Source: Sphingobium sp. SYK-6
Lineage (GTDB): Bacteria; Pseudomonadota; Alphaproteobacteria; Sphingomonadales; Sphingomonadaceae
Direction of reading: 5' to 3'
NCBI RefSeq assembly: GCF_000283515.1
Contig: NC_015976.1
Span: 1,426,001-1,490,000, forward strand
DNA length: 64,000 nt
How positions within the stretch are numbered: position 1 is the stretch's first letter; each line of letters opens with the position of its first letter. The notes beneath the pieces were generated by a model, which searched no databases, had not been told where the DNA came from, and saw nothing but the letters and a program-made list of their open reading frames with translations. The position numbers were made by a program, and so were the translations under genes. Below, piece after piece: positions 44,518 to 53,931 of this stretch.

Positions 44518-46269
44518 TCAGAAGGCGGCTTTCGCAGCGCCGCCCATCATCTGCTGCCGCACCAGCGGGATCGGCGGTCCGCCAAAGCTCAGGAACTCGT
44601 CATGGAAGGCTTTCCACGCCGCACTGCCGCCGCGCGATGCCGTCCAGTCCGCGCGCAGCTTGCGGATCAGCAGCTTGCCCATCGTGTAGTTGAGATAGGC
44701 CGGATCATAAGTGCCGCGCGCCGCCTGCTGGCGGGCATTGCCTTCATCCTGATAGCATTCCTCCCGGAACATCTGCTCGGACTGTTCCTGCGTCATGCGG
44801 CCCGAATGCAGCCGAATGGCCGACAGATAGCGGCAATTGCGCAGCAGCGCATTGGAGAGCTGGCCGATCTGGGTTTCCGGATCCCCTTCGTTGAGGCCGG
44901 CTTCCCACATCATTTCCTCGGTATAATGGGCCCAGCCCTCGGCGAAGGCATAGCCCACGAACACGCGCCCGAAGAGCGACGGTGAGCGGTTGGCATGCAG
45001 GAACTGGAGGAAGTGGCCCGGCATCACTTCGTGGATCGAGGTGAAGAGCAGGTCCTTCTTTCCGGGAATGAACGCCTCCTGCACGGCCTTGGGCCATGAG
45101 GGATCGGGCGGCGAGATATAGTAGATGGAGGGGATGCCCTTCTCGTACGGCCCCGGGGGATCGATATAGGCGGAGTTCTGCCGGTTATAGGGAGGACTTT
45201 CCTCGACCAGCGCCTGCTCCGTCCCCGGGATGCTGACGAGATCATGCTTCTGGACGAAGGCGCGCAGCACCGGGATCTGGCGCCGGGCCTCGGCGACCGG
45301 ACCGTCGGCCGGCTTGTCCTCGTTCATTTTCTCCATGCAGTCGGCAATGCCCTTGCCAGGTGCGAAGCGGGCGCAGGCGGCTTTCAGCGCATCCTGATTG
45401 CGCTTGAGGTCGGCAACGCCGATGGCCTCCAGCTCGGCGAGTGGCGTGTCCACCATCTCGGTCGCTGCCAGCATGCGCGAGAAGCGATCGGCGCCCAAGG
45501 CAAAATCCTGCGTGGCAGTGGCGCGGTTGCTTTCCAGCCAGTCGGCCAGCTCCTTCATGGCGCGGGAGGCAGCGCCGGCGGCGGCATCGAACTCCGCCTG
45601 CAGGGCGGGGTCATTCACGCTGGCGAAGGCGGCCTTGGCATCGCCCGCATAATAGTCCGCGAAGCCCTGAAAGCCGGCCTTGCCATAATTGATGAAACTC
45701 ACCGGCATCGGCGTCTTCAGATTGGCGCGGATCTGGGCGGCGGCCGTGGGCACGCGCCGGAAGAAGGCGATCATGGCCTTCATCCGCGTCGGCGCATCGG
45801 CATAGTTGCGGGCGATGTAGACATTGGGATCGAGCCCGCCGCCGACATAATAAGCCGGGTTGCGATACGGTTCGCCCGCATCGGTGAGCCAGAACAGCCG
45901 GGCACGGGCGACGGCGACCAGATAATCCCGCTCGAACGCCTCCTCCTTGCTCAGCGTGCCGGGCTTGAACGCCTGTGCCTGCGCGATTGACTGTGTCAGG
46001 AATGTCTCCTGCCCCTTGAGGCCGGCGGGGCTCCAGTCGGGCAGTTGCCCGTCGAAATCGTGGCGCCCCTGATAGATGGCGAAGGACGGATCATGCTGGA
46101 ACAGGCTTTCCAGAAACGAATCCCGGAAGCTCGCCCAGTCCGCCGGAGCGGAAACATCGGTCGCAGTGGAAGGCGGCCCGCCGTCGGCAAGCGTGGGTGC
46201 GCATGCGCCCAGCGTCAGCGCGGCAAGAGCCGGCGCGAGCATCAGCGCAAGTCTGCGGGTGTGGATCAT
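44518..46269 (-). CDS. DUF885 family lipoprotein, probable metallopeptidase-like
   Basis: A 583-residue protein with signal peptide and lipobox LGAC (residues 1-23), so it is likely a periplasmic membrane-anchored lipoprotein. The DUF885 family motif is TSIHEVMPGHFLQFLHANR, with HExxH-like spacing that could hold zinc, and GWAHYTEEMMWEAGL later supplies an acidic residue. Length matches the family (about 580-600). Biochemical function is not established. Its 5' end faces a strong terminator of the next unit. Confidence 0.85.
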   Translation of the reverse strand: MIHTRRLALMLAPALAALTLGACAPTLADGGPPSTATDVSAPADWASFRDSFLESLFQHDPSFAIYQGRHDFDGQLPDWSPAGLKGQETFLTQSIAQAQAFKPGTLSKEEAFERDYLVAVARARLFWLTDAGEPYRNPAYYVGGGLDPNVYIARNYADAPTRMKAMIAFFRRVPTAAAQIRANLKTPMPVSFINYGKAGFQGFADYYAGDAKAAFASVNDPALQAEFDAAAGAASRAMKELADWLESNRATATQDFALGADRFSRMLAATEMVDTPLAELEAIGVADLKRNQDALKAACARFAPGKGIADCMEKMNEDKPADGPVAEARRQIPVLRAFVQKHDLVSIPGTEQALVEESPPYNRQNSAYIDPPGPYEKGIPSIYYISPPDPSWPKAVQEAFIPGKKDLLFTSIHEVMPGHFLQFLHANRSPSLFGRVFVGYAFAEGWAHYTEEMMWEAGLNEGDPETQIGQLSNALLRNCRYLSAIRLHSGRMTQEQSEQMFREECYQDEGNARQQAARGTYDPAYLNYTMGKLLIRKLRADWTASRGGSAAWKAFHDEFLSFGGPPIPLVRQQMMGGAAKAAF

Positions 46270-46401
46270 GAAAACGCCTCCCGTGAGTCTGCCGCCCTGA
46301 ACGGCGCCGGCAGACTGGCTCGGCGCCCCGGCCTTGTCCAGTGCGCGAGAGAGCGGGAGCGATAAATGCGGAGCGGGGAGGGGAAGGCGGGTGCGGCAGG
46401 C

Positions 46402-46439
46402 AAAAAAAGGCCCGGCGGGAACCCACGCTCCGCCGGGCC
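46402..46439 (-). terminator. Strong minus-strand terminator
   Basis: GGCCCGGCGG (46409-46418) and CCGCCGGGCC (46430-46439) are perfect ten-base arms; on the minus strand the stem is followed by seven Ts (46408-46402). It ends the upstream minus-strand transcript, about 170 bp after the hydroxylase stop. Confidence 0.95.
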
Positions 46440-46560
46440 TAGTATGAGCACTGGGTTTGGCCAGCGCCCTTCGGGTCGCCAGCCGTGACTAGGAGAAGAA
46501 GGTTAACAAGACGCAAAGAAATGTAATCTTTTGCATCGTGAAACAGATTATGCGGGCACG
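46402..46560 (-). ncRNA. Candidate small RNA or long structured 3' UTR
   Basis: Between the hydroxylase stop and the strong terminator the minus strand holds an AT-rich stretch (about 46490-46560) and a hairpin whose stem GGCTGGCGACC pairs with GGGCGCTGGCC around a short loop, then the terminator. No coding sense was found. This layout suits an sRNA released from or transcribed in the 3' region. No convincing promoter was seen. Confidence 0.4.
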
Positions 46561-46611
46561 AAAGTGACTCGGCGCGGGCTTGCGAGACTTCGCGGTGGCA
46601 ATGCGTGTTCC

Positions 46612-47733
46612 TCAGCCCTGCGAGAGATCCAGCCCCTCGATCGCCGACAGGATGACGGAGACGGCGGCGCGCTCTTCCGCGCTGAGTTCCGGCCGCCAGA
46701 TGTCGAACAGCAGGACGACGCGCAGGGCGCTGCCCCGGTTCCACGCTTCATGCTCCACGCTGTCGTCGAAGATCAGGAGCTTGCCTTCCTCCCATGCGCG
46801 CTGCTCCGAGCCGCAGCGGAAGCCGCAGCCGGGCGGCACGATCAGCGGCAAATGGCAGATGAGCCGCGTGTTGAGCAGGCCGGTATGCGGTTCGATATGC
46901 GTGCCCGGCCGCAGCAGCGACCAGATGGCGAGCGGACCGCGTCCGGGAACGCGGGCGAGATCGGGCAGGGTCAGCGCGTCCATGGTGGCCGGGCAGCGTG
47001 CGGCATGCTCCGCTACCGGCTCGCCATCGCGCAGGAAATAGAAGGAGCTCCAGCGCGGATCGTCCCGCAGGGGATTGTTCGCCGGGGGGCGCGCGGCACT
47101 GGTCTGCACATAAGGCGTGAAGCCCACATCGTCGGCAAGCGCGGCTTCCAGCTCCGCGCGGAGCGCCGGCGTGCGGCTTTCCATCTCCGCCGCCCAGTCG
47201 AATTCCTCCCGCTCGTAGAAATAACGCTGCGGCAGACCGGGGAAGTAGAACATGTTGGGCTGCTGGAGATACAGCGTCACCCGGCCGAGCACGAGATCGA
47301 CGGCATGGCGCACGCGCGGTGAGGCGCTGGCGACGTCCCCGATCCGCGCCTCGAGATGCGTGGAGAAATGATCGCTGTTCTCGGCCACATGGGTGCGTGC
47401 GCGCTCAAGCAGGGGATGGAGCGCCGACGGCACAGCGCTGACGCCCGCCTGCGCGAGCGCGGTGCGGAAATAGCTGGTGGCGGCGCGCCGGTCGCCGGCC
47501 TTCTGCTGGGCCTCGCCCATGGCGAGCAGGGCCTGCAGCTGACGCGGCTCGCGCGCGAGGATGGACGCCAGCGCCGCGATCTCGCCTTCCACATCGCCCG
47601 CACGCGCGCAGGCATGGGCCAGCAGCATCGGCGGGGGATCGGCCATGTCGGCAAGCATGGCGCGCGCTTCCGCCACGCGCCCGGCCCGCAAGGCCTCGAC
47701 GACGGCGCGCTCGCCCGGCTGCGCCGTTGCCAT
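46612..47733 (-). CDS. TPR-containing aspartyl/asparaginyl beta-hydroxylase-domain protein
   Basis: A 373-residue protein. Residues about 1-130 form helical TPR-like repeats (RAGRVAEARAMLADMADPPP, EPRQLQALLAMGEAQQKAGD). Residues about 210-350 are an Asp/Asn beta-hydroxylase (2-oxoglutarate/iron) domain with HIEPHTGLLNTRLICHLPL, RAWEEGKLLIFDDSVEHEAW and RVVLLFDIWRPEL; the two His in PHTG and VEHE and a conserved Arg fit iron and 2-oxoglutarate binding. It may hydroxylate a protein side chain or an amino acid. Its ATG overlaps the stop of the helicase gene upstream (TGATG). Confidence 0.85.
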   Translation of the reverse strand: MATAQPGERAVVEALRAGRVAEARAMLADMADPPPMLLAHACARAGDVEGEIAALASILAREPRQLQALLAMGEAQQKAGDRRAATSYFRTALAQAGVSAVPSALHPLLERARTHVAENSDHFSTHLEARIGDVASASPRVRHAVDLVLGRVTLYLQQPNMFYFPGLPQRYFYEREEFDWAAEMESRTPALRAELEAALADDVGFTPYVQTSAARPPANNPLRDDPRWSSFYFLRDGEPVAEHAARCPATMDALTLPDLARVPGRGPLAIWSLLRPGTHIEPHTGLLNTRLICHLPLIVPPGCGFRCGSEQRAWEEGKLLIFDDSVEHEAWNRGSALRVVLLFDIWRPELSAEERAAVSVILSAIEGLDLSQG

Positions 47734-50003
47734 CAGGCGAGGCTCACGAAGCTGTCGAGCACGCGCTTGGCGCCGGCCTGCTCGAAATCGATCTCCAGCT
47801 TGTTGCCCTCGATGGCAGTGACGCGGCCATAGCCGAACTTCTGGTGGAAGATGCGCATGCCCACGCTGATATCATCCCGCCCCTTGTTGCCAAGGCTGAC
47901 GGCGCTCTGCCGCGCTTCCACGATGCGGGTGGGCTCGCGCGTGAACTGGCCCTGCGCGCGCTGCCAGCCGGGGCCCCGGCCCGAGCCGCGCGCGACATTC
48001 GCGAAGGGATCGTCCCGCTCGGACCAGTTGGCGCGCCACAGGCTCGCGCCGCCGCTCATGGTGGTTTCCACGTCCGTCGTCTCCTTCGGCAGCTCGCCGA
48101 TGAAGCGGGAGGGAATGGAACTGGTCCACTGGCCATAGACGCGCCGGTTGGCGGCATGGAGGATATAGCAGCGCCGCCGGGCCCGCGTGATCGCCACATA
48201 GGCAAGGCGCCGCTCTTCCTCCAGCGCCGAGAGCCCGCCCTCGTCCAGCGACCGCTGGGAGGGGAACAGGCCGTCTTCCCATCCGGCCAGGAACACGGTG
48301 TCGAATTCGAGCCCCTTGGCGGCATGGATGGTCATGATGGTGACCTTCGCTTCCTCCTGCGCCCCCTCATTGTCCATGACGAGGCTGACATGCTCGAGGA
48401 AGGCGCCGAGCGTCTCATAATCCTCCATGGCGCGCGCCAGCTCCTGGAGGTTCTCGAGCCGGCCGGACGCCTCGGTGGAGCGCTCCGCCTGGAGCACCGC
48501 GGTATAGCCGCTCTCATCCAGAATCTGCCGGGCGAGGTCGGCATGGTTCATGGTGGTGGCGAGATCGCGCCAGCGGGCAAGATCACCGATGAAGCGGCCG
48601 AGCGCCCGGCGCGCCTGCGGCGTCAGCTCGTCGCTATCCACGATCCGCGCCGCGGCGAGGCTCAGCGGCACGCCCTCGGCGCGGGCCAGACGATGGACTT
48701 TCTCCACCGCCTTGTCGCCCAGGCCACGCTTGGGCACGTTGACGATCCGCTCGAAAGCGAGATCGTCCGCAGGCTGGTTGACGAGGCGCAGATAAGCGAG
48801 CGCATCCCGGATCTCGGCTCGCTCGTAGAAGCGGTAGCCGCCCACGATGCGATAGGGCATGCCGATCTGGATGAACCGATCCTCGAACTCGCGGGTCTGG
48901 AACTGCGCGCGCACGAGGATGGCGATGTCATCCGCCCGCACGCCCTGCCGCTCCAGCCCCTCGATCTCGTCGCCGACCCGGCGCGCTTCCTCGGGCCCGT
49001 CCCACACGCCGATGACGCGCAGCTTCTCGCCCTCGTCGGCCTGCGTCCACAAGGTCTTGCCGAGCCGGCCGCCATTCTGCGCGATGACCCCGGACGCGGC
49101 GGCCAGGATATGCGGTGTCGAGCGGTAATTCTGCTCCAGCCGGATGATCGCCGCGCCGGGGAAATCCCGCTCGAACCGCAGGATGTTCGCCACTTCCGCG
49201 CCGCGCCAGCTGTAGATGCTCTGGTCATCGTCGCCCACGCAGCAGATGTTCTTGCGGGTCTGCGCGAGGAGCCGCAGCCAGAGATACTGGCTGGTGTTGG
49301 TATCCTGATACTCGTCCACCATGATGTAGCGGAAGCGCTGCTGATACTGCTCCAGCACTTCCCGGTCCGTGCGGAACAGGGTCAGCATGTGCAGCAGCAG
49401 ATCGCCGAAATCGCAGGCATTGAGCGCGCGCAGCCGATCCTGATAGGCGGCATAGATTTCCGCGCCCTTGCCATTGGCGAAGGCCTCGCTCTCGCCGGCA
49501 TCGACATCCTTCGGCGTGAAGCCCTTGTTCTTCCACCGGTCGATGAGCGCGGCGAGCGCGCGGGCGGTCCAGCGCTTCTCGTCGATGCCGGCGGCCTGGA
49601 TGATCTGCTTCATCAGGCGCAGCTGGTCGTCCGTGTCGAGGATGGTGAAATTGCTTTGCAGGCCCACCAGCTCGGCATGGCGGCGAAGCATGCGCGCGCC
49701 GATGCTGTGGAAGGTGCCGAGCCAGGGCATGCCCTCCACCGCAGGGCCGATCATCCGCCCGACGCGCTCGCGCATCTCGCGCGCGGCCTTGTTGGTGAAG
49801 GTGACGGCGAGGATCTCGGACGGGAAGGCGCGCCGCGTCGCCACCAGATGCGCGAGGCGCGCGGTGAGCGCGGCCGTCTTGCCCGTGCCGGCGCCGGCAA
49901 GCACCAGCACCGGACCCTCGGTCGTGAGCACGGCCTCGCGCTGGGGCTCATTGAGCCCTTGCAGATAAGGCGGGTCGGCCGGGGAGGGGGAGGGAACTGT
50001 CAT
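47733..50003 (-). CDS. uvrD: UvrD/PcrA superfamily I DNA helicase
   Basis: A 756-residue 3'-5' helicase. Motif I is LAGAGTGKTAALTARLA, motif Ia TFTNKAAREM, motif II DEYQDTNTSQ, motif III GDDDQSIYSWRGA, motif IV region LEQNYRST, motif V VMTIHAAKGLEF-like MTIHAAKGLEFDTVF, motif VI YVAITRARRRCY. ATG 50003 starts MTVPSPSPADPPYLQGLNEP, the normal N-terminus; the frame runs upstream over non-coding DNA. It serves nucleotide excision and mismatch repair and removal of stalled complexes. The C-terminal tail is typical of PcrA/UvrD with a Tudor-like RNA polymerase-binding end (FGYGRVTAIEGNKLEIDF). Confidence 0.95.
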   Translation of the reverse strand: MTVPSPSPADPPYLQGLNEPQREAVLTTEGPVLVLAGAGTGKTAALTARLAHLVATRRAFPSEILAVTFTNKAAREMRERVGRMIGPAVEGMPWLGTFHSIGARMLRRHAELVGLQSNFTILDTDDQLRLMKQIIQAAGIDEKRWTARALAALIDRWKNKGFTPKDVDAGESEAFANGKGAEIYAAYQDRLRALNACDFGDLLLHMLTLFRTDREVLEQYQQRFRYIMVDEYQDTNTSQYLWLRLLAQTRKNICCVGDDDQSIYSWRGAEVANILRFERDFPGAAIIRLEQNYRSTPHILAAASGVIAQNGGRLGKTLWTQADEGEKLRVIGVWDGPEEARRVGDEIEGLERQGVRADDIAILVRAQFQTREFEDRFIQIGMPYRIVGGYRFYERAEIRDALAYLRLVNQPADDLAFERIVNVPKRGLGDKAVEKVHRLARAEGVPLSLAAARIVDSDELTPQARRALGRFIGDLARWRDLATTMNHADLARQILDESGYTAVLQAERSTEASGRLENLQELARAMEDYETLGAFLEHVSLVMDNEGAQEEAKVTIMTIHAAKGLEFDTVFLAGWEDGLFPSQRSLDEGGLSALEEERRLAYVAITRARRRCYILHAANRRVYGQWTSSIPSRFIGELPKETTDVETTMSGGASLWRANWSERDDPFANVARGSGRGPGWQRAQGQFTREPTRIVEARQSAVSLGNKGRDDISVGMRIFHQKFGYGRVTAIEGNKLEIDFEQAGAKRVLDSFVSLA

Positions 50004-50205
50004 CTCAGGTGAACAGCTAGGGAACGAAATGAGTCGGAGCAAGGCTTTCCCCGCATTCCGGGCTCTCCCCAAGCCCCATGTCGCGCCGACGCGACATGCC
50101 GCCGCGCGGGCAAGGCGGATGGTGGAACCCCTTGTCTCCACGCGGATTGTCAGGGGTACCCGCATGTCGACCATGAAAAGACATCAATCTGGAAAGGATG
50201 CCACC

Positions 50206-50598
50206 ATGCGTTTTCTGACTCTGCTTGCCGGCCTCGGCGCCGCCTCGACGATGGCTCTTGCTGTCCATGCGCAGGATATGCAGTCGGCGCAACCCTCCAC
50301 CGAGCCGATGACCCAGCAGCCCATGCCTCCGGGCCAGACGCCGCCGCCGCCCGCGGACGGGACGGCACCCATGCCGCCGGCCACCACGCCCACGCCCGAC
50401 AGCGCCACGCCGCCGCCGCCCCCGCCGCCGCCTTCAGCCTATAATGCGACGCCCAACACGCCCCCGCCGGGCCGGATCGAGATGGCGCCGCCCCAGCCGG
50501 TGGAGCAGGCCGCGCCCCAGCCGCCGCAGGAGTATCCCGTCTGCTCGCGCACAGTGAAGGACGGCTGCCGCAATCCGGGCGAGCGCAACCCCGGCTGA
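50206..50598 (+). CDS. Exported proline-rich small protein
   Basis: A 130-residue protein with a signal peptide (MRFLTLLAGLGAASTMALA, cleavage near VHAQ). The mature chain is Pro/Thr/Ala-rich with an octaproline run and ends with two cysteines in EYPVCSRTVKDGCRNPGE that may pair. No family recognised. It could be a disordered periplasmic linker or wall-associated protein. GGAAAGGA precedes the ATG; upstream in-frame codons lack the signal peptide logic. Confidence 0.7.
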   Translation: MRFLTLLAGLGAASTMALAVHAQDMQSAQPSTEPMTQQPMPPGQTPPPPADGTAPMPPATTPTPDSATPPPPPPPPSAYNATPNTPPPGRIEMAPPQPVEQAAPQPPQEYPVCSRTVKDGCRNPGERNPG

Positions 50599-50919
50599 GC
50601 CGGCGCGAACGACCCGAGCGAACCGCCCGAGCCAACCGATAGCCCGCGGCCGCCGTCCCTTGAGGCGGTCGCGGGTTTTCGCGTAGGCCGGGGGAATTTC
50701 CGGACATTCTAGGACAGATAAAAGCGATGCTCGCGCGGGGGAGTAATAGCGGCCGGCGCCTGATCCTGCCTTATTCGTAGCTCCACATAAAATCATTTAA
50801 ATTCAAAAAGTTAAATAGTAATTTGCAGATGAGGTTGGCATGCGGCAGGAGCGGTCGCGTTGGCCGCCGCTCGCGCTGCGCACCTGACAGCTTGCCGCTC
50901 CGCCACAAACGAGGCGCCC
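50599..50919. other. Intergenic region downstream of the restriction gene
   Basis: About 320 bp between two convergent genes. It holds a notable AT-rich patch (about 50785-50830: ATAAAATCATTTAAATTC and AAAGTTAAATAGTAATTTGC) in an otherwise G+C-rich genome. No gene, terminator with T-tract, or repeat was seen. The patch may mark the edge of acquired DNA. Confidence 0.5.
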
Positions 50920-53799
50920 TCAGCGCGATTGGGCGGCGGCCCGCTCCTGATTCAGCCGGAACAGCCGGGCGAGTATTTCGTCATCAGTCAGCAGCCCCGC
51001 GCGCCAGTCATCACCCCAGCCATAGGCTTCCGCCACTGCCTCATCGAGCGCGGCATGGGCATTGGCCAGCCAGTGCGGGCGGGCATTGTAGAGATTGGTG
51101 AGCGTGCGCTTCTTCAGCTCCTTCGCCGCATCCTCATCCCTGGGCACGATGCGGTCGGGATAACCCGGCACCACTTCCGGCACCCGCACGACCAGATCGG
51201 CGTGGTTGAGCCAGTTCTCCCGCAGCTCGTTGAGCCGCGCGGCCGCGACGGCGATTTTCTGCGCGCGCGGATCGTCGGCATAGTCGGCGGCGGGAATGTC
51301 GGGGGTCAGGCCTTCGGGGAAGGGGAAGGTCTCGAAGGTGGTCGAGGGGGTGTAGCGAGGGCGGTCTTCCAAGGAAGTGCCCATGCGCAGCGACCAGAGT
51401 TCGTGAAAGCGCGAGTGGAGGATGCCGAAGCTGGTGTCGTCTTCACGCGTGATGACCACTAAGTTTTTGTCCAACACAACCGTGGTGGGGAGGAATGCAA
51501 ATACGCGATGCTTCGCGACCTCGGGAGTGACTATGCAGCGCGAAAGACCTAGCAGGCGCATTTTTAGCGTCGGCGCGCGCCTTGCCAATCGCCACCAATC
51601 TCGACGCTCGGTTGGGTTGCGACTTTCCTGGCGGGTCGGAAAGACGTGCTGATGAACCCAGTTGAAAGGGGCCTCATAACAGCTTGCATCGATCTCCGAC
51701 ATTTCCCCGAAATTGACGATCCAGCGGTCGTCCCACCGGCGCGTTACATGAAGACCGTTGAACCATGGCGCGACAACGTCCGCATTAGGCTGCCCGTTAG
51801 GATTGCCTCGTTCACTGATCCAAGCCCGCGCAATCGCTCCCGGGACATCGAACGCACCTTTTTTGGAGATGCCGTTCGATGCTACCTGCGAGTTTTCGAT
51901 TAACGAAGTTGCCTCATGTATCGGCGTGTCCGCGGTTAAATCTGCCCTGATCGCAGCTGACGCCATTCCGTTAAGCTTTGGAGCTGCCGTCTTAATAGAT
52001 TCAAAGCACACCATCGAAACTCGAACCGCCGCTCCTTCAACAGTCCACTCTTCATCGCTCCAAGCATTGAAAATTGCACCATGTTCGACAATAGGTTTCA
52101 GAACTTCACGGTTCGCGCCGCCGCGTATAGAGTTGGTCGAAACTAAACCCGCACGTTCCAACTGACCGGCAACAATTTTTGACCAGGCTTTGGCAAACCA
52201 ATAGCAGACCAGATCGACTCCACCCGGCACTTCGGGCCATGCCTTGCGCAGCGCCCGCGTGTAATCCTCACCAAGCTCGGCGATCATCTTTTTGTTCCCA
52301 AGAAACGGCGGATTCCCAATCACCGCGTCCGCCGCCGGCCATTCCGCCCGCGTGCCATCTGCGTTCAGCACCGCATCCCGGCACTCGATCGTCTCCAGCG
52401 GACGCAGGATCGGGTTCTTCGCCGCGTCGAAGCCATTGCGGCGCATCCACTGGATTTCGCCGATCCACACCGAGACGCGCGCCAGCTCGGCGGCATAGGG
52501 ATTGAGCTCGATGCCCAGCACGCATTCCGGCCCGACGCGGGGGAAGCCGCGCGGAAGGCCAAGCGCCTCGGCGTCCAGATTGGCGCGGTGCTCGATATCC
52601 TTGATGGCTTTCAGCGCGACATAGAGGAAATTGCCGGACCCGCAGGCGGGATCGAGCACGCGGAAATTGGCCAGTCGCTCGATGAAGGCACTGTGGATCG
52701 TCGCTGCCTCATCGAGCAGCTTCTGCGCCCGGCGTTTCTCGGCAGGGGTCAGCAGGCGCTCCGCCGTCCGTTTGGGCGCCTTGTCGATCAGGGCGGTGAT
52801 CTTCGCTTTGGCCTCGGCCCATTCGGCTTCCAGCGGATCGATGATGACCGGCTTCACGATCATCATGATCTTGTCCCGGTCCGTATAATGCGCGCCGAGC
52901 TGGCTGCGCTTGGCCGGGTCCAGCCCGCGCTCGAAGAGAGTGCCGAGGATGGAGGGATCGATCTGGCTCCAGTCGCGCGCCGCCGCGCGCAGCAATTGCT
53001 CGATGTCATCCTCGTCCACGGGCAGGACATGATCGTCCGCGAACAGGCCGCCATTGAACCAGTCGATGGACGTGAAGCCCACCTTGCCGCCCTTGTGCGC
53101 CATGGCGCCGAACAGGGTCCGGCAATTCTCCGTGAACTCGGCCGGGGCGCGCCGGCTGACCTCCAGCATCTTCGTGAAGAGGAAGTCCGGCAGCAGCGCG
53201 GCATCCTCGGCGAACATGCAGAAGACGAGCTGATTGACGAAATGGGCGACCTCATGCGGTTCGTGGCCCCGATCGCGCAGGCGCTGGGCAATGCCGGCAA
53301 ACTCGCGGGCGGTCTCCTCGGTCAGTTCCTGCCGGGATTTTTCGGGCTTGAAGCTTTCCGGATCGAGGAACACCGCCTTCAGTCGCTCGCGCACCGTGCC
53401 GTCGACCAGATCTTCCAGCGCGAACTCGTGGCGCTCCTGCACGCTGTTGGTCCAGTTCGTGCGGATGACGATCCGGCTCATGTCCGAGACGATCAGCAGG
53501 GGCGGATTTTCCAGCGCGACCGCATATTGGAGGAGCTGGTTGTAGGCCTTGTCCAAATTGGCGTGGAGGCCCTTATACTCCCAGGCGAAACACCCCTTGC
53601 GCCACACGTCTGCCCAGCCTTCGCCGCCGCTCGTCTTGCTCGCGCCCTTCTCGAAGGTGAACCATTCGCCTTTAGGATCGGCAGAGGCCGGATCGGGGAT
53701 GCCCAGCAAGGCGCACAGATCATTGAAGTGGCTCTGCGACCCGGAGCGCTCCTTCAATTCGGACTGGCGCCATTTCTTGAGGAATTCGTGCGGTGTCAT
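50920..53799 (-). CDS. MmeI-like Type IIL restriction-modification enzyme
   Basis: A 959-residue single-chain enzyme. Near the N-terminus D64-x9-E74-x-K76 (ADVWRKGCFAWEYKG) matches the MmeI nuclease motif D-x9-ExK. The gamma-class adenine methyltransferase has SAM motif LDPACGSGNFLYVAL (Asp383) and catalytic NPPF (496-499). The C-terminal third includes the recognition domain. The size is close to MmeI (about 920). In this family one protein methylates one strand of its site and cuts at a distance, with no separate specificity subunit. ATG 53799 gives MTPHEFLKKWRQSELKERSG. The central region (about 51440-52320) is lower in G+C. All catalytic residues look intact. Confidence 0.87.
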   Translation of the reverse strand: MTPHEFLKKWRQSELKERSGSQSHFNDLCALLGIPDPASADPKGEWFTFEKGASKTSGGEGWADVWRKGCFAWEYKGLHANLDKAYNQLLQYAVALENPPLLIVSDMSRIVIRTNWTNSVQERHEFALEDLVDGTVRERLKAVFLDPESFKPEKSRQELTEETAREFAGIAQRLRDRGHEPHEVAHFVNQLVFCMFAEDAALLPDFLFTKMLEVSRRAPAEFTENCRTLFGAMAHKGGKVGFTSIDWFNGGLFADDHVLPVDEDDIEQLLRAAARDWSQIDPSILGTLFERGLDPAKRSQLGAHYTDRDKIMMIVKPVIIDPLEAEWAEAKAKITALIDKAPKRTAERLLTPAEKRRAQKLLDEAATIHSAFIERLANFRVLDPACGSGNFLYVALKAIKDIEHRANLDAEALGLPRGFPRVGPECVLGIELNPYAAELARVSVWIGEIQWMRRNGFDAAKNPILRPLETIECRDAVLNADGTRAEWPAADAVIGNPPFLGNKKMIAELGEDYTRALRKAWPEVPGGVDLVCYWFAKAWSKIVAGQLERAGLVSTNSIRGGANREVLKPIVEHGAIFNAWSDEEWTVEGAAVRVSMVCFESIKTAAPKLNGMASAAIRADLTADTPIHEATSLIENSQVASNGISKKGAFDVPGAIARAWISERGNPNGQPNADVVAPWFNGLHVTRRWDDRWIVNFGEMSEIDASCYEAPFNWVHQHVFPTRQESRNPTERRDWWRLARRAPTLKMRLLGLSRCIVTPEVAKHRVFAFLPTTVVLDKNLVVITREDDTSFGILHSRFHELWSLRMGTSLEDRPRYTPSTTFETFPFPEGLTPDIPAADYADDPRAQKIAVAAARLNELRENWLNHADLVVRVPEVVPGYPDRIVPRDEDAAKELKKRTLTNLYNARPHWLANAHAALDEAVAEAYGWGDDWRAGLLTDDEILARLFRLNQERAAAQSR

Positions 53800-53931
53800 G
53801 CTGCCCCGGAGCCGAAAGATGCGGAGCCGCACCCGATAGCGAGCCGCCCCCTTCGGTCTTACTAGCCGATCGGCACGGCAGGGCAATCATGGCGCTGCCT
53901 GTCCTGAATGCCGGACAGGCTCACGCTCCCC

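Noticed and set aside
47727-50012. A 761-codon plus-strand frame across the UvrD gene
   Set aside because: It has no family features; the minus-strand frame has every helicase motif.
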